Shown here: positions 37,055 through 46,162 of the stretch, one piece after another
How positions within the stretch are numbered: the first letter of the stretch is position 1
How the letters are laid out: each line of letters begins with the position of its first letter
NCBI RefSeq assembly: GCF_026340095.1
Contig: NZ_JAPEPO010000001.1
Span: 6,360,001-6,424,000, forward strand
Source: Streptomyces sp. NBC_01446
GTDB taxonomy: Bacteria; Actinomycetota; Actinomycetes; Streptomycetales; Streptomycetaceae
Direction of reading: 5' to 3'
Length of the DNA stretch: 64,000 nucleotides
The notes under the pieces: model-generated
Told to the model about the DNA's origin: nothing
The model's database searches: none
What the model saw: the letters and a program-made list of their open reading frames with translations, nothing else
Position numbers and translations under genes: made by a program

Positions 37055-37471
37055 ATGGCGGGTAGCAACGATCTGGGAAACCTGCTCAGCGGCCTCCTCG
37101 GTGACAAGGCGGGCGGCTCGGCGGGCGGGGTCCTCACCTCGCTCCTGGCGGCGTTCACCCAGGGCCAGGGCGGCTCCGCGGGCGGCAACCCGCTGGGCGG
37201 TCTCCTGGAGGCGCTCGCCAAGTCGGGCCTCGGCGGGCAGGCGCAGTCCTGGGTCGGCACCGGCTCGAACGAGCAGCTGACTGCGGACCAGGTCAAGGAG
37301 GCCCTGCCGGACGCCACGCTGCAGAAGGTCGCGGCGGAGTCGGGCGTCAGCCCCGACCAGGCGGCGAACGACATCGCGAGCGTCCTGCCCACGGCCGTCG
37401 ACAAGCTGACCCCGGGGGGCGAGGTGCCGGGCCTCTCGCTCGACGAGCTGGTCAAGGAGCAGAAGTTCTGA
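37055..37471 (+). CDS. DUF937 (YidB-like) protein
   Basis: 138 aa from ATG 37055, with GAAAGG 7 nt upstream (an in-frame GTG at 37049 is less well placed). It is Gly/Ala/Leu-rich: GNLLSGLLGDKAGGSAGGVL and NPLGGLLEALAKSGLGGQAQSWVG, then QLTADQVKEALPDATLQKVAAESGVSPDQAANDIASVLP. This is the DUF937/YidB layout, with the conserved SWVGTGxN turn. Function unknown; no signal peptide. A short inverted repeat (GGACTC at 37000, GAGTCC at 37013) lies upstream and may be a regulatory site. Confidence 0.88.
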   Translation: MAGSNDLGNLLSGLLGDKAGGSAGGVLTSLLAAFTQGQGGSAGGNPLGGLLEALAKSGLGGQAQSWVGTGSNEQLTADQVKEALPDATLQKVAAESGVSPDQAANDIASVLPTAVDKLTPGGEVPGLSLDELVKEQKF

Positions 37472-37616
37472 CCGGCCGGCCGGAGACCGGAAGCTCTGAT
37501 GTCCCGCACCGTGCGCGGCGTCCGTCTCGGCAGGCGGGCGCCGCGCGCCGGTGTCTGCGGGGCTGACTAGGCTTGGCACCTCATCAGCTGTACGTACGCA
37601 AGCAAGGAGCGACACC

Positions 37617-37979
37617 GTGGCGGTACGAGCGGTCCGTGGCGCCGTCCAACTGGAACGGGACGAAGCCGCACACATGGACGGGCAGGTCAGCGAGCTGCTC
37701 ACCGCCATCCTTGAGCGGAACGGACTGACCTCCGACGACCTGATCTCGATCTGGTTCACGGCCACCCCCGATCTGCACTCCGACTTCCCGGCCGCCGCCG
37801 CCCGCAAGCTGGGCATCGTCGACGTGCCGCTGATCTGCGCGCAGGAACTCGACATCGAGGGAGCGCTGCCGCGCGTCGTCCGCGTCCTCGCCCATATCGA
37901 GTCCGAGCTGCCGAAGTCCGGGATCGCGCACGTGTACCTCGGCGCCGCCGCCGCCCTGCGCAAGGACATCGCCCAGTGA
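37617..37979 (+). CDS. aroH: Chorismate mutase, AroH type
   Basis: 120 aa. GTG 37617 has AAGGAG 7 nt upstream; TAGGCT at 37568-37573 is a possible -10. It is the monofunctional trimeric AroH fold: AVRAVRGAVQ (catalytic Arg), FTATPDLHSDFPAAAARKLG and ICAQELDIEGALPRVVRVL, which carry the glutamate and arginine of the active site at subunit interfaces. It turns chorismate into prephenate for tyrosine and phenylalanine synthesis. The stop overlaps the tyrA start (GTGA), so the product goes straight to a coupled enzyme. Confidence 0.96.
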   Translation: MAVRAVRGAVQLERDEAAHMDGQVSELLTAILERNGLTSDDLISIWFTATPDLHSDFPAAAARKLGIVDVPLICAQELDIEGALPRVVRVLAHIESELPKSGIAHVYLGAAAALRKDIAQ

Positions 37980-39061
37980 GAACCGCCCTTGTCATCGGCA
38001 CCGGCCTCATCGGCACCTCCGCGGCCCAGGCGCTCGCCTCGCGCGGTGTGCACGTGCACCTCGCCGACCACGACCCGGCGCAGGCCCGCACCGCCGCCGC
38101 GCTCGGCGCGGGCACCGACGAGGCGCCCGAGGGACCCGTGGACCTCTGTGTGGTGGCCGTACCGCCCGCGCACGTCGCGACGACCCTGGCCGACGCGATG
38201 CGGCGCGGGGTGGCCCGCGGATACCTCGACGTCGCCAGCGTCAAGGGCGGGCCGCGCCGCGAGCTGGAGGCGCTCGGCCTCGACCTCAGCCCCTACATCG
38301 GTACGCACCCCATGTCGGGCCGCGAGCGCAGCGGGCCCCTGGCGGCCACCGCGGATCTCTTCGAGGGCCGCCCCTGGGTGCTGACGCCCACCCGCGACAC
38401 CGACACCGAGGTCCTGAACCTCGCGCTGGAGCTGGTCGCGCTGTGCCGGGCCGTCCCCGTCGTCATGGACGCGGACGCCCACGACCGCGCCGTCGCCCTC
38501 GTCTCCCACATGCCGCACCTGGTCTCCAGCATGGTCGCGGCCCGCCTGGAGCACGCCGAGGAGTCGGCCGTACGCCTGTGCGGCCAGGGCATCCGGGACG
38601 TGACGCGCATCGCGGGCTCCGACCCCCGCATGTGGATCGACATCCTCTCCGCGAACCCCGGCCCGGTCGCCGACCTGCTCTCCGCGGTCTCCGCCGACCT
38701 CGACGAGACGGTGAGCGCCCTGCGCTCCCTCCAGTCCTCGGACGAGGCGAAGCGCGGCGAGGGCACCACCGGCATCGAGGAGGTCCTGCGCCGCGGGAAC
38801 GCGGGCCAGGTCCGCGTCCCCGGAAAGCACGGCGCGGCCCCGGCGTCGTACGACACCGTGGCGGTCCTCATCTCCGACCAGCCCGGCGAGCTGGCCCGGA
38901 TCTTCGCCGACGCGGGCGCCGCGGGCGTCAACGTGGAGGACGTCCGCATCGAGCACGCCACCGGCCAGCAGGCGGGCTTCGTCCAGCTGCTGGTCCAGCC
39001 GGCGGCGGCCCCGAAGCTGACCGCGGCTCTGCGTGACCGGGGCTGGGCCATGCGCCAGTAG
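37976..39061 (+). CDS. tyrA: Prephenate dehydrogenase with C-terminal ACT domain
   Basis: 361 aa, starting at GTG 37976. The NAD(P)-binding motif VIGTGLIGTSAAQAL begins at residue 5. The catalytic region HPMSGRERSGPLAA has the conserved His. The helical dimerisation domain carries VALVSHMPHLVSSMVA. From about residue 285 an ACT domain (TVAVLISDQPGELARIFADAGAAGVNV) likely gives feedback inhibition by tyrosine. The enzyme oxidatively decarboxylates prephenate on the way to tyrosine. Confidence 0.96.
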   Translation: MRTALVIGTGLIGTSAAQALASRGVHVHLADHDPAQARTAAALGAGTDEAPEGPVDLCVVAVPPAHVATTLADAMRRGVARGYLDVASVKGGPRRELEALGLDLSPYIGTHPMSGRERSGPLAATADLFEGRPWVLTPTRDTDTEVLNLALELVALCRAVPVVMDADAHDRAVALVSHMPHLVSSMVAARLEHAEESAVRLCGQGIRDVTRIAGSDPRMWIDILSANPGPVADLLSAVSADLDETVSALRSLQSSDEAKRGEGTTGIEEVLRRGNAGQVRVPGKHGAAPASYDTVAVLISDQPGELARIFADAGAAGVNVEDVRIEHATGQQAGFVQLLVQPAAAPKLTAALRDRGWAMRQ

Positions 39062-39173
39062 GTCCTGTTCACAGGGGCTGTATGGGCAGGGTGCTTGAGC
39101 CAGTAACCTTGTGCGGGGCGCCCTCGCGCCCCGCCTCCCTGTCCCGTGCACTGAGAAAGGTGTCCGCAGCCCC

Positions 39174-39878
39174 GTGGAAACCGCCGCAACCGCCGCAAGC
39201 GCCGCCCCGGCAGCAGTGATCGTCGCCATCGACGGCCCCTCCGGCACGGGCAAGTCGAGCACCTCCAAGGCCGTCGCCGCCCAGCTCGGCCTCAGCTACC
39301 TGGACACCGGTGCCCAGTACCGGGCGATCACCTGGTGGATGGTGAACAACGGCATAGACCTGACCGACCCGACGGCCATCGCCGCCGTGGCCGGCAAGGC
39401 CGAGATCATCTCCGGCACCGACCCGTCCGACCCGACGATCACGGTCGACGGCGTCGACGTCGCCGGTCCCATCCGTACCACCGAGGTCACCTCGAAGGTC
39501 AGCGCCGTCAGCGCCGTCCCCGAGGTGCGTGCCCGCATCACCGAGCTGCAGCGCTCCATCGCCGCCTCGACCGAGCAGGGCATCGTCGTCGAGGGCCGTG
39601 ACATCGGTACGACCGTCCTGCCCGACGCCGACCTGAAGATCTTCCTCACCGCCTCGCCGGAGGCCCGCGCGGCCCGCCGCAGCGGTGAGCTCAAGGGCGC
39701 CGACGTGAAGGCGACCCAGGAGGCCCTGATCAAGCGGGACGCCGCGGACTCCAGCCGCAAGACGTCCCCGCTGGCCAAGGCCGGCGACGCCGTCGAGGTG
39801 GACACGTCCGAGCTCACGCTCCAGCAGGTCATCGAGTGCGTGGTCACCCTCATCGGGGAGAAGCGGGCGGCGAAGTGA
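39174..39878 (+). CDS. cmk: Cytidylate kinase
   Basis: 234 aa from GTG 39174; AAAGG lies 13 nt upstream, a long gap. P-loop IDGPSGTGKSSTSKAVA near residue 17, DTGAQYRAITWWM as the CMP-binding helix, and VEGRDIGTTVLPDADLK with the lid region ARRSGE. It phosphorylates CMP and dCMP. It overlaps the following acyltransferase gene (GTGA). The cmk-der order is conserved in actinobacteria. TAACCT at 39104-39109 is a possible -10 element. Confidence 0.96.
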   Translation: METAATAASAAPAAVIVAIDGPSGTGKSSTSKAVAAQLGLSYLDTGAQYRAITWWMVNNGIDLTDPTAIAAVAGKAEIISGTDPSDPTITVDGVDVAGPIRTTEVTSKVSAVSAVPEVRARITELQRSIAASTEQGIVVEGRDIGTTVLPDADLKIFLTASPEARAARRSGELKGADVKATQEALIKRDAADSSRKTSPLAKAGDAVEVDTSELTLQQVIECVVTLIGEKRAAK

Positions 39879-40525
39879 CCGCGGCTTCCCCCTCGGAAAG
39901 AGGCGCGGAGGTCGGCCGCCGCATCGGGGTCGGCCTCATGTACGGGCTGTGGAAGCCCCGCGTCCTCGGCGCCTGGAAGGTCCCCGCGACCGGCCCGGTG
40001 ATCCTGGCCGTCAACCACGCGCACAACGTCGACGGGCCGATGGTCATGGGCGTCGCGCCCAGGCCGACGCACTTCCTGATCAAGAAGGAAGCGTTCATCG
40101 GGCCGCTCGGTACCTTCCTGGGCGCCATCGGCCAGGTCGAGGTGGACCGCTCGACGGCGGACCGTACGGCGATCACGCGTGCGCTGAGCGTGCTCGACGA
40201 GGGGGGAGTCCTCGGGATCTTCCCTGAGGGCACCCGAGGGGGCGGCGACTTCGCCTCCCTGCGGGCCGGCCTCGCGTACTTCGCGGTGCGCAGCGGGGCG
40301 CCGATCGTGCCGGTGGCGGTCCTGGGCAGCACGAACAAGCGCGGCCGGCTGATAAAGGCGCTGCCGCCGCTGCGCAGCCGCGTCGACGTCGTCTTCGGGG
40401 ACCCGTTCCCGGCGGGCGACGGCAGCGGGCGGCGTACGCGCAAGGCGCTGGACGAGGCGACCGTGCGCATCCAGGAGCGGCTCACCGCCCACCTGGAAAA
40501 CGCCAGGCGCCTCACCGGGCACTGA
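39875..40525 (+). CDS. PlsC-like 1-acyl-glycerol-3-phosphate acyltransferase
   Basis: 216 aa, GTG 39875 overlapping the cmk stop. The acyltransferase HX4D motif is NHAHNVDGP, and the substrate-binding motif FPEGTRGGG lies near residue 110, with a third block VPVAVLGS. Such enzymes add the second acyl chain of phosphatidic acid at the inner face of the membrane. A hydrophobic N-terminal segment could anchor it. The exact acceptor is not provable from sequence; the genome probably has several paralogues. Confidence 0.93.
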   Translation: MTAASPSERGAEVGRRIGVGLMYGLWKPRVLGAWKVPATGPVILAVNHAHNVDGPMVMGVAPRPTHFLIKKEAFIGPLGTFLGAIGQVEVDRSTADRTAITRALSVLDEGGVLGIFPEGTRGGGDFASLRAGLAYFAVRSGAPIVPVAVLGSTNKRGRLIKALPPLRSRVDVVFGDPFPAGDGSGRRTRKALDEATVRIQERLTAHLENARRLTGH

Positions 40526-40540
40526 GCGAGACTTTCAGTA

Positions 40541-40572
40541 GTGGACCGCCGTAAGTGATGCAGACGGTCCAC
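40541..40572 (+). other. Inverted repeat between acyltransferase gene and der
   Basis: GTGGACCG (40541-40548) and CGGTCCAC (40565-40572) form perfect 8-bp arms 16 nt apart in the 81-bp gap before der. It could be a weak terminator or a leader hairpin controlling der. Confidence 0.45.
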
Positions 40573-40606
40573 CGATCACCACGATGAACAACGAGGTACG
40601 GACTTC

Positions 40607-42079
40607 ATGAACGACCAGATCCAGCCCGAGGGCTCGGCCGGGCACGAGCACGGGGCCCTTGGCGACGCGGAGTACGCGGAGTTCATGGAGCTCGCCGCGG
40701 TAGAGGGCTTCGACATCGAGGACGTCGAGGGCGCGATCGAGGAGGCGGGTCACGGCCCGCTGCCCGCGCTCGCCGTCGTCGGCCGCCCCAACGTCGGCAA
40801 GTCGACCCTGGTGAACCGCATCATCGGCCGCCGCGAGGCCGTCGTCGAGGACAAGCCGGGCGTCACCCGTGACCGCGTCTCGTACGAGGCCGAGTGGGCG
40901 GGCCGCCGCTTCCGGCTCGTCGACACGGGCGGCTGGGAGCAGGACGTCCTCGGCATCGACGCGTCCGTGGCCGCGCAGGCCGAGTACGCGATCGAGACCG
41001 CCGACGCGGTCGTCTTCGTCGTCGACGCCACGGTGGGCCCCACCGACACCGACCTGGCGGTCGTACGGCTGCTGCGCAAGGCCGGCAAGCCGGTCGTGCT
41101 GTGCGCCAACAAGGTGGACGGGCCGAGCGGTGAGGCGGACGCCACCGCCCTGTGGTCCCTCGGTCTCGGCGAGCCGTACCCGGTGTCGGCCCTGCACGGC
41201 CGCGGTACCGGCGACATGCTGGACGCCGTCATCGAGGCGCTGCCCGACGCTCCGGCGCAGACCTTCGGCACCGCGATCGGCGGCCCCCGCCGCATCGCCC
41301 TCATCGGCCGCCCGAACGTCGGCAAGTCCTCCCTCCTGAACAAGGTGGCGAACGAGGACCGCGTCGTCGTGAACGAGCTGGCGGGCACCACCCGCGACCC
41401 GGTCGACGAGCTCATCGAGCTCGGTGGCAAGACCTGGAAGTTCGTCGACACGGCGGGCATCCGCAAGCGGGTCCACCTCCAGCAGGGCGCCGACTACTAC
41501 GCGTCCCTGCGCACCGCCGCCGCCGTCGAGAAGGCGGAGGTCGCGGTGATCCTCATCGACGCGTCCGAGTCGATCTCGATCCAGGACCAGCGCATCGTGA
41601 CGATGGCCGTCGAGGCGGGCCGCGCGATTGTCGTCGCGTACAACAAGTGGGACACCCTCGACGAGGAGCGGCGCTACTACCTGGAGCGCGAGATCGAGAC
41701 GGAGCTCGCGCAGGTCGCGTGGGCGCCCCGGGTGAACGTGTCGGCGACGACCGGGCGCCACATGGAGAAGCTCGTCCCCGCGATCGAGACGGCCCTTGAC
41801 GGCTGGGAGACGCGCGTCCCGACGGGCCGCCTCAACGCGTTCCTGGGCGAACTGGTGGCCTCGCACCCGCACCCGGTCCGCGGTGGCAAGCAGCCCCGCA
41901 TCCTCTTCGGCACACAGGCCGGCACGAAGCCGCCGCGGTTCGTGCTCTTCGCCTCCGGCTTCATCGAGGCCGGCTACCGGCGGTACGTGGAGCGGCGCCT
42001 CCGCGAGGAGTTCGGTTTCGAGGGGACGCCGATCCACATTTCGGTCCGGGTGCGCGAGAAGCGCGGCCGCAAGAAGTGA
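40607..42079 (+). CDS. der: GTPase Der (EngA)
   Basis: 490 aa from ATG 40607, with an acidic N-terminal extension of about 50 residues. It has two tandem GTPase domains, each with GRPNVGKS (near 61 and 234), DTGGW or DTAGI G3 motifs and NKVD or NKWD G4 motifs, then a C-terminal KH-like domain with GTQAGTKPPRFVLF. It is an essential factor for assembly of the 50S ribosomal subunit. Lengths and motifs are complete. Confidence 0.98.
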   Translation: MNDQIQPEGSAGHEHGALGDAEYAEFMELAAVEGFDIEDVEGAIEEAGHGPLPALAVVGRPNVGKSTLVNRIIGRREAVVEDKPGVTRDRVSYEAEWAGRRFRLVDTGGWEQDVLGIDASVAAQAEYAIETADAVVFVVDATVGPTDTDLAVVRLLRKAGKPVVLCANKVDGPSGEADATALWSLGLGEPYPVSALHGRGTGDMLDAVIEALPDAPAQTFGTAIGGPRRIALIGRPNVGKSSLLNKVANEDRVVVNELAGTTRDPVDELIELGGKTWKFVDTAGIRKRVHLQQGADYYASLRTAAAVEKAEVAVILIDASESISIQDQRIVTMAVEAGRAIVVAYNKWDTLDEERRYYLEREIETELAQVAWAPRVNVSATTGRHMEKLVPAIETALDGWETRVPTGRLNAFLGELVASHPHPVRGGKQPRILFGTQAGTKPPRFVLFASGFIEAGYRRYVERRLREEFGFEGTPIHISVRVREKRGRKK

Positions 42080-42108
42080 ACTAGCGCCCGGCGCCCAGGA
42101 CTTGGCGC

Positions 42109-42426
42109 CTAGCGCTCGCGACGCGGAGCGGGCGGCAGTGCGGCAGGGAGGTTGCTCCCGGTGCTGTGCTGCCGCCCGTTCGTGTGCCAGGAGCCGGTCG
42201 GCGGCGAGCTGTGCACGTGCTGCGGTTCGTGGTACGACGCGCTGTGCCGGCCGCTGTTGCTGTGGTGCACGGCGTAGGGGATCGAGCCGAACGCGGAGAA
42301 CGAGAGGTTCTCTTCGCCGCTGCGGTCACCCGGCAGGGCCCGGAAGGACCTGCGGTACTCCGAGTACAGGGCGTCGTAGATCGGTGTGGCCGAGCGGCCA
42401 CCCACCGATTCATGCGTCCCGCGCAT
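42109..42426 (-). CDS. Conserved hypothetical protein convergent with der
   Basis: About 105 aa if started at ATG 42426 (MRGTHESVGGRSATPIYDAL). The frame stays open to 42618, so GTG 42480 or 42501 are possible starts giving a Pro/Tyr-rich leader; no clear ribosome binding site decides. Polar and Ser/His-rich, with PIYDALYSEYRRSFRALPGDRSGEE as the only compact part and a Pro-rich tail ending APRRER. There is no signal peptide or membrane segment. It has the character of a small genus-level protein. Function unknown. It ends 30 nt from der. Confidence 0.65.
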   Translation of the reverse strand: MRGTHESVGGRSATPIYDALYSEYRRSFRALPGDRSGEENLSFSAFGSIPYAVHHSNSGRHSASYHEPQHVHSSPPTGSWHTNGRQHSTGSNLPAALPPAPRRER

Positions 42427-42656
42427 GGCGGGGATCGGGGTCGGATACTGCGGGCGGCGAGGGGGGTCGTATGCGTGCACGTAGGTGCCAACGACCCGCA
42501 CGCCCTCGCGGATGCGGTCCGGTCCGCGCTTTCGCAGGCCGACGGGGGTGCGGGCGGCGCACGCGGAGGTGCACGGGCCGGTGTCCGGGGGGCCCGGGTG
42601 CGAGCGTGGGCCGGGCATGCGCCCGGCCCACGGTCACCTCGGTTCCTGGCTGAGGG

Positions 42657-43481
42657 TCACGTACCTGCCAGGGGCATCGCCGCGCCGACGAGCAGCCCGT
42701 TCGCCGCGGCCTTGTCGAGGGCGTCGCGCAGCAGGTCCTCGCGGGGCTGGCGGCCGATCGTGCCGGCCGGGGCGGCGAAGACGAGGACGGAGTTCGTCTT
42801 GTTCGCCGCCGCGCGCCAGCTGTCGGTGACGTGCAGCGGCTGGTGCGCCTGCCACCACGCGACCTGACCCGCACCGACGGTGCCGGGCTGCAGGACGGCG
42901 TGCAGCTGGCCCATGGCGAGCAGCACGGACCAGCCGTGCAGCACCCGCGGCACCTCGCTGACCTGGGCGGTCGGCGTGAAGCCCTGCTCCACGAGGAGGG
43001 TCAGGAACTCGTCGAAGCCGCCCGTCGAGCCGGGGCGGGCGATCGGCCCGGTCGGCTCGACGACGAGCGCGGGGTGCAGCTCGCCGGCGATCAGGACGAG
43101 CCCGCTGGTCACGCCGAGCACGGCCGGCTCCGGAACGGCCTGCCCGGGGATGGACTGCACCGCGGGGGAGGGGGTGGGGGCGGGGGCCGCGGCAGGGGCG
43201 CCGCCGTCGCCGGTGATGGAACGTACGGCTCCCTGCAGCTGTTCCTCGGACACCTGGACGACCTGTGAGGGCAGGCAGGTGGAGTGGGCGAAGGCCAGGA
43301 CGGCGGTCTCGTCGCCGATGAACAGGACGGTGCTGGTGCGCTCCTGTTCCGAATCGCCCGGAGTACGGCAGGACGTGCAGTCGTACGTGCCCGGGGCGTT
43401 CTCTCCGGCGAGCAGCCGGTCGGCTTCTGCGTCGCCGATCTCGGCGCGTACGTCGTCGCTGACGTCGAGCATGCGCGGCAC
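42657..43481 (-). CDS. SseB-like hypothetical protein
   Basis: 274 aa. GTG 43481 has GAGGAG 7 nt upstream. The N-terminal half carries a CxxC pair (YDCTSCRTPGD) and QVVQVSEEQL. An Ala/Pro linker at about 95-115 leads to a second domain (GLVLIAGELHPALVVEP, VLHGWSVLLAMGQLHAVL), ending in DALDKAAANGLLVGAAMPLAG. The second part resembles SseB-type or similar small alpha/beta domains found in many Streptomyces proteins, but the match is by eye and weak. No signal peptide. Function unknown. It is divergent from the transglycosylase gene, with a 393-bp gap. Confidence 0.75.
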   Translation of the reverse strand: MPRMLDVSDDVRAEIGDAEADRLLAGENAPGTYDCTSCRTPGDSEQERTSTVLFIGDETAVLAFAHSTCLPSQVVQVSEEQLQGAVRSITGDGGAPAAAPAPTPSPAVQSIPGQAVPEPAVLGVTSGLVLIAGELHPALVVEPTGPIARPGSTGGFDEFLTLLVEQGFTPTAQVSEVPRVLHGWSVLLAMGQLHAVLQPGTVGAGQVAWWQAHQPLHVTDSWRAAANKTNSVLVFAAPAGTIGRQPREDLLRDALDKAAANGLLVGAAMPLAGT

Positions 43482-43874
43482 GGGTGGCTCCTCGGATTCG
43501 GTGTGTTGCTGCGTCGAATGCGGCCGGGCGGTCCCCGGCTCATAAAGAAGACAACGGATGATCTGTGCCGGGGGTCACGCCCGGAAGGGGGCGGAATCGA
43601 CCCATCCGACGCACGGCGCGAACCGGCGGCCAGAATCAATCGCTCCACATCAACTCCCCTTGCAGGTAAGGAGTTTGGTCCGGAGAGGTGAGTGGCAGGT
43701 CGCCATGCCCACAGGTCGACAAATCCTGAAATCGTGTAATGAAGCAGGTGGCTGAAAACAGTCGTTGGCGAAAGTGTGCCTACGGTGGGCCGGGAGGCGG
43801 CCGACCGGGTGGGGCCGGGTCCGCGCAGGGCGCGGCTCGGCACGGGCGCGGGATCGCGTGCCTAGCGTGACGCG
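43482..43874. other. Divergent intergenic region, 393 bp
   Basis: It holds the ribosome binding site of the minus-strand gene and TAGCGT for the plus-strand gene. An A+T-rich patch at 43700-43760 may contain a promoter or a small RNA, but no terminator or conserved structure is evident. No tRNA and no credible small gene were found. Confidence 0.4.
43863..43868 (+). promoter_or_regulatory. -10 hexamer for leaderless transglycosylase gene
   Basis: TAGCGT ends 6 nt before ATG 43875, with no ribosome binding site. Confidence 0.55.
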
Positions 43875-44474
43875 ATGCGCCCCATGCCCGTGAACCGCAC
43901 GCGCCCCGCACGCCGCTTCCGTCTCGCGGCCCTGCCGGCCGCCCTGTTCGCCGTCCTGCTCGCCCCCGCGGCCGCGGCCGCCGTCCCGCCCCCGCCGGCT
44001 CCCGGCCCCGGGCGCCTGATCCTCAGGCTGGACGACTGCGCCAGGGACCAGTGGCCGTGGGGCTGCCTCGCCGAGTGCGAGAGCAGCGGGCGCTGGCACA
44101 TCAACAGCGGCAACGCCTACTACGGAGGGCTGCAGTTCCGGCAGTCCACCTGGAAGGAGAACGGCGGCCTCGGGTACGCCCCGCGCGCGGACCTCGCGAC
44201 GCGCGCCGAACAGATCGCGGTCGCCGAGAAGGTGCTGCGCACCCAGGGCTGGCGTGCCTGGCCAATCTGCTCCAGGGTCCTCGCGCTCGCCGGCCGCGTC
44301 CATGTGGTCGGGCCGGGCGAGACCCTCAGCTCGATCGCCACGCGGTACCGCGTCAAGGGCGGCTGGCGGGCGCTCTACAAGGCCAACAAGCAGATGGTGG
44401 GGGTCCACCCCGACCGCCTCAACAAGGGCACCGTGCTGCTCATCCCGGAGGCGTCGGTCAAGAGCCTCGGCTGA
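43875..44474 (+). CDS. Secreted resuscitation-factor-like transglycosylase with LysM domain
   Basis: 199 aa. Residues 1-36 are a signal peptide (Arg-rich start, then LAALPAALFAVLLAPAAAAA). An Rpf-type transglycosylase domain follows: CARDQWPWGCLAECESSGRWHINSGNAYYGGLQF, where the Glu of CESSGRW is the expected catalytic acid, with paired cysteines. The C-terminal LysM domain (VVGPGETLSSIATRYRVKGGWRALYKANK) binds peptidoglycan. It cleaves cell-wall glycan outside the membrane, for growth or spore germination. The mRNA appears leaderless, so there is no room for the c-di-AMP riboswitch seen before some actinobacterial rpf genes. Confidence 0.95.
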   Translation: MRPMPVNRTRPARRFRLAALPAALFAVLLAPAAAAAVPPPPAPGPGRLILRLDDCARDQWPWGCLAECESSGRWHINSGNAYYGGLQFRQSTWKENGGLGYAPRADLATRAEQIAVAEKVLRTQGWRAWPICSRVLALAGRVHVVGPGETLSSIATRYRVKGGWRALYKANKQMVGVHPDRLNKGTVLLIPEASVKSLG

Positions 44475-44893
44475 GCTCGGCTGCCTCGCCGGCGAACACG
44501 GCGGCACCCCGCCGCAGTTCGTACACGACCACCGCGCGCGCAGGGAGCCGTACACCGCGCGCGGACCGCCGCTGCCCGTCACCTGCGAGCGGCTGCCGGA
44601 GCCCCCGAAGACGCGTCGCGCCCGCCGCTCATCGGTGGCGCGTTGGAAGGGCGGCTCGGGGTGGGTCACTCAAGCGGGTGACATGACCACGAACCGCTTC
44701 GAGGTGCCTCAGCTCTCCTACCTGCCTTGATGTCGGAAAACGTCAAAAGGTTCCACGAATCATCTCTCAATCACGCATCTGTTCTGGAACAAGATGATGA
44801 TGACGCCCAACCTCTGCCTCCGCGCTCCTGTCTAACCCTGCGGTAGGCGGACGAGACGGACTGTCCGCGAGGAACAGTGGAATACGGGGACGC
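44475..44893. other. Intergenic region, 419 bp, with a possible coding remnant
   Basis: On the minus strand one frame ending near 44459 reads RLPARAVVVYELRRGAAV and then FAGEAAELS, resembling a protein C-terminus, but it is interrupted upstream by a stop near 44630 and lacks a start. The segment 44720-44815 is A+T-rich and probably carries the promoter of the next gene. No RNA gene seen. Confidence 0.35.
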
Positions 44894-46162
44894 ATGCAGA
44901 TTTCTTTCCTGATTCACAACGCCTACGGAATCGGGGGGACGATTCGGACGACGTACAACCTCGCGAACACGCTTGCCGAACAGCACGACGTCGAGGTGGT
45001 CTCCGTCCTGCGCCACCGTGACGAGCCAGTTTTCAGGGCCGACCCGAGGATCCGCGTCCGTCACCTCATCGACATCCGCAAGGGCACACCGGGCTACGAG
45101 GGCGACAGCCCCGAATACCGCACCCCCGCCGCGACGTTCCCGCGCGCCGAGGGCCGTTACGACCAGTACAACGCGCTCACCGACCGGCGGATCGCCGAGC
45201 ACCTGCGCGCGGTCGACGCCGACGTCGTCGTCGGCACCCGCCCGGGACTCAATGTGCACCTGGCCCGTCAGACCCGGCGCGGCCCCCTGCGCGTCGGCCA
45301 GGAACACCTCACGCTCGACAGCCACCCCACCGCGCTGCGCCGGCAGTTGCGCGCGGTCTACCCGCGGCTCGACGCGCTCACCACGACCACGGAGGCCGAC
45401 GCCCGGGCGTACCGCGCGAAGATGCGGCTGCCCGGCGTGCGGATCGAGGCCGTGCCCAACCCCGTGCCCGCGCCCGGCGTCGAGCCGGCGGACGGCTCGG
45501 GAAAGTGGGTCGTCGCGGCCGGCCGGCTCGCGCCCGTGAAGCGGTACGACCTGCTGGTCAGGGCCTTCGACAGGGTCCGCGCCGAGCGGCCCGACTGGCG
45601 CCTGCGGATCTACGGCAGCGGCAAGCAGAAGGACAAGCTCCGCGCCCTGATCGACGACCTCGGTCTCTACAACCACGTGTTCCTCATGGGCCCCGCCCAC
45701 CCCATCGAACCGGAGTGGGCGAAAGGTTCCATCGCCGCCGTCACCTCCAGCCTGGAGTCGTTCGGCATGACGATCGTCGAGGCGATGCGCTGCGGCCTCC
45801 CGGTGGTCGCCACCGACTGCCCGCATGGCCCCGGCGAAATCATCGACAACGGTGTCGACGGGCGTCTGGTCGAGGTGGGCAACGTCGGGGCGATCTCAGG
45901 CGGCCTCCTCGAACTGATCAACAACGACGCGCTGCGCGCCCGGATGGCGAGCGCCGCGCTCAAGGACTCCGAGCGGTTCGACCCGGCGCACATCGCCGAG
46001 CGCTACGAATCGCTGTTCGGCTCGCTCACGGCCCGCCACGGCGGAGGCCTTCTGCACCGCACCCGCGGCGCTGTGCTCGGGGGCGCGTACGCGGTGCGGG
46101 ACGCGGGACGCTCCGCGTTCACGGCCCAGGGAACCTCACAGAGAAAGGGACGCACAGCATGA
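44894..46162 (+). CDS. Glycosyltransferase family 4
   Basis: 422 aa from ATG 44894. GT-B fold: ISFLIHNAYGIGGTIRTTYNLANTL at the N-terminus, donor-binding half from VVAAGRLAPVKRYDLLVRAF, IYGSGKQKDKLRALI, and the EX7E motif in SLESFGMTIVEAMRCG, followed by VATDCPHGPGEII. The PVVATDCPHGPGE variant is typical of glycosyltransferases linked to teichoic-acid-type polymers in Streptomyces. A C-terminal 40-aa Arg/Gly-rich tail may be membrane-associated. The last codon overlaps the next gene (ATGA), which probably works with it. Confidence 0.93.
   Translation: MQISFLIHNAYGIGGTIRTTYNLANTLAEQHDVEVVSVLRHRDEPVFRADPRIRVRHLIDIRKGTPGYEGDSPEYRTPAATFPRAEGRYDQYNALTDRRIAEHLRAVDADVVVGTRPGLNVHLARQTRRGPLRVGQEHLTLDSHPTALRRQLRAVYPRLDALTTTTEADARAYRAKMRLPGVRIEAVPNPVPAPGVEPADGSGKWVVAAGRLAPVKRYDLLVRAFDRVRAERPDWRLRIYGSGKQKDKLRALIDDLGLYNHVFLMGPAHPIEPEWAKGSIAAVTSSLESFGMTIVEAMRCGLPVVATDCPHGPGEIIDNGVDGRLVEVGNVGAISGGLLELINNDALRARMASAALKDSERFDPAHIAERYESLFGSLTARHGGGLLHRTRGAVLGGAYAVRDAGRSAFTAQGTSQRKGRTA

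Noticed and set aside
43558..43755. A 65-codon plus-strand frame in the gap before the transglycosylase gene.
   Set aside because: No ribosome binding site at its start, and base composition by codon position is not coding-like.
43482..43874. A c-di-AMP (ydaO-type) riboswitch before the transglycosylase gene.
   Set aside because: Such elements precede some actinobacterial rpf genes, but here the -10 hexamer is 6 nt from the start codon, leaving no leader, and the conserved blocks are absent.
44459..44630. A minus-strand coding remnant reading RLPARAVVVYELRRGAAV.
   Set aside because: Too short, with an upstream stop and no start; kept only as a note in the intergenic entry.
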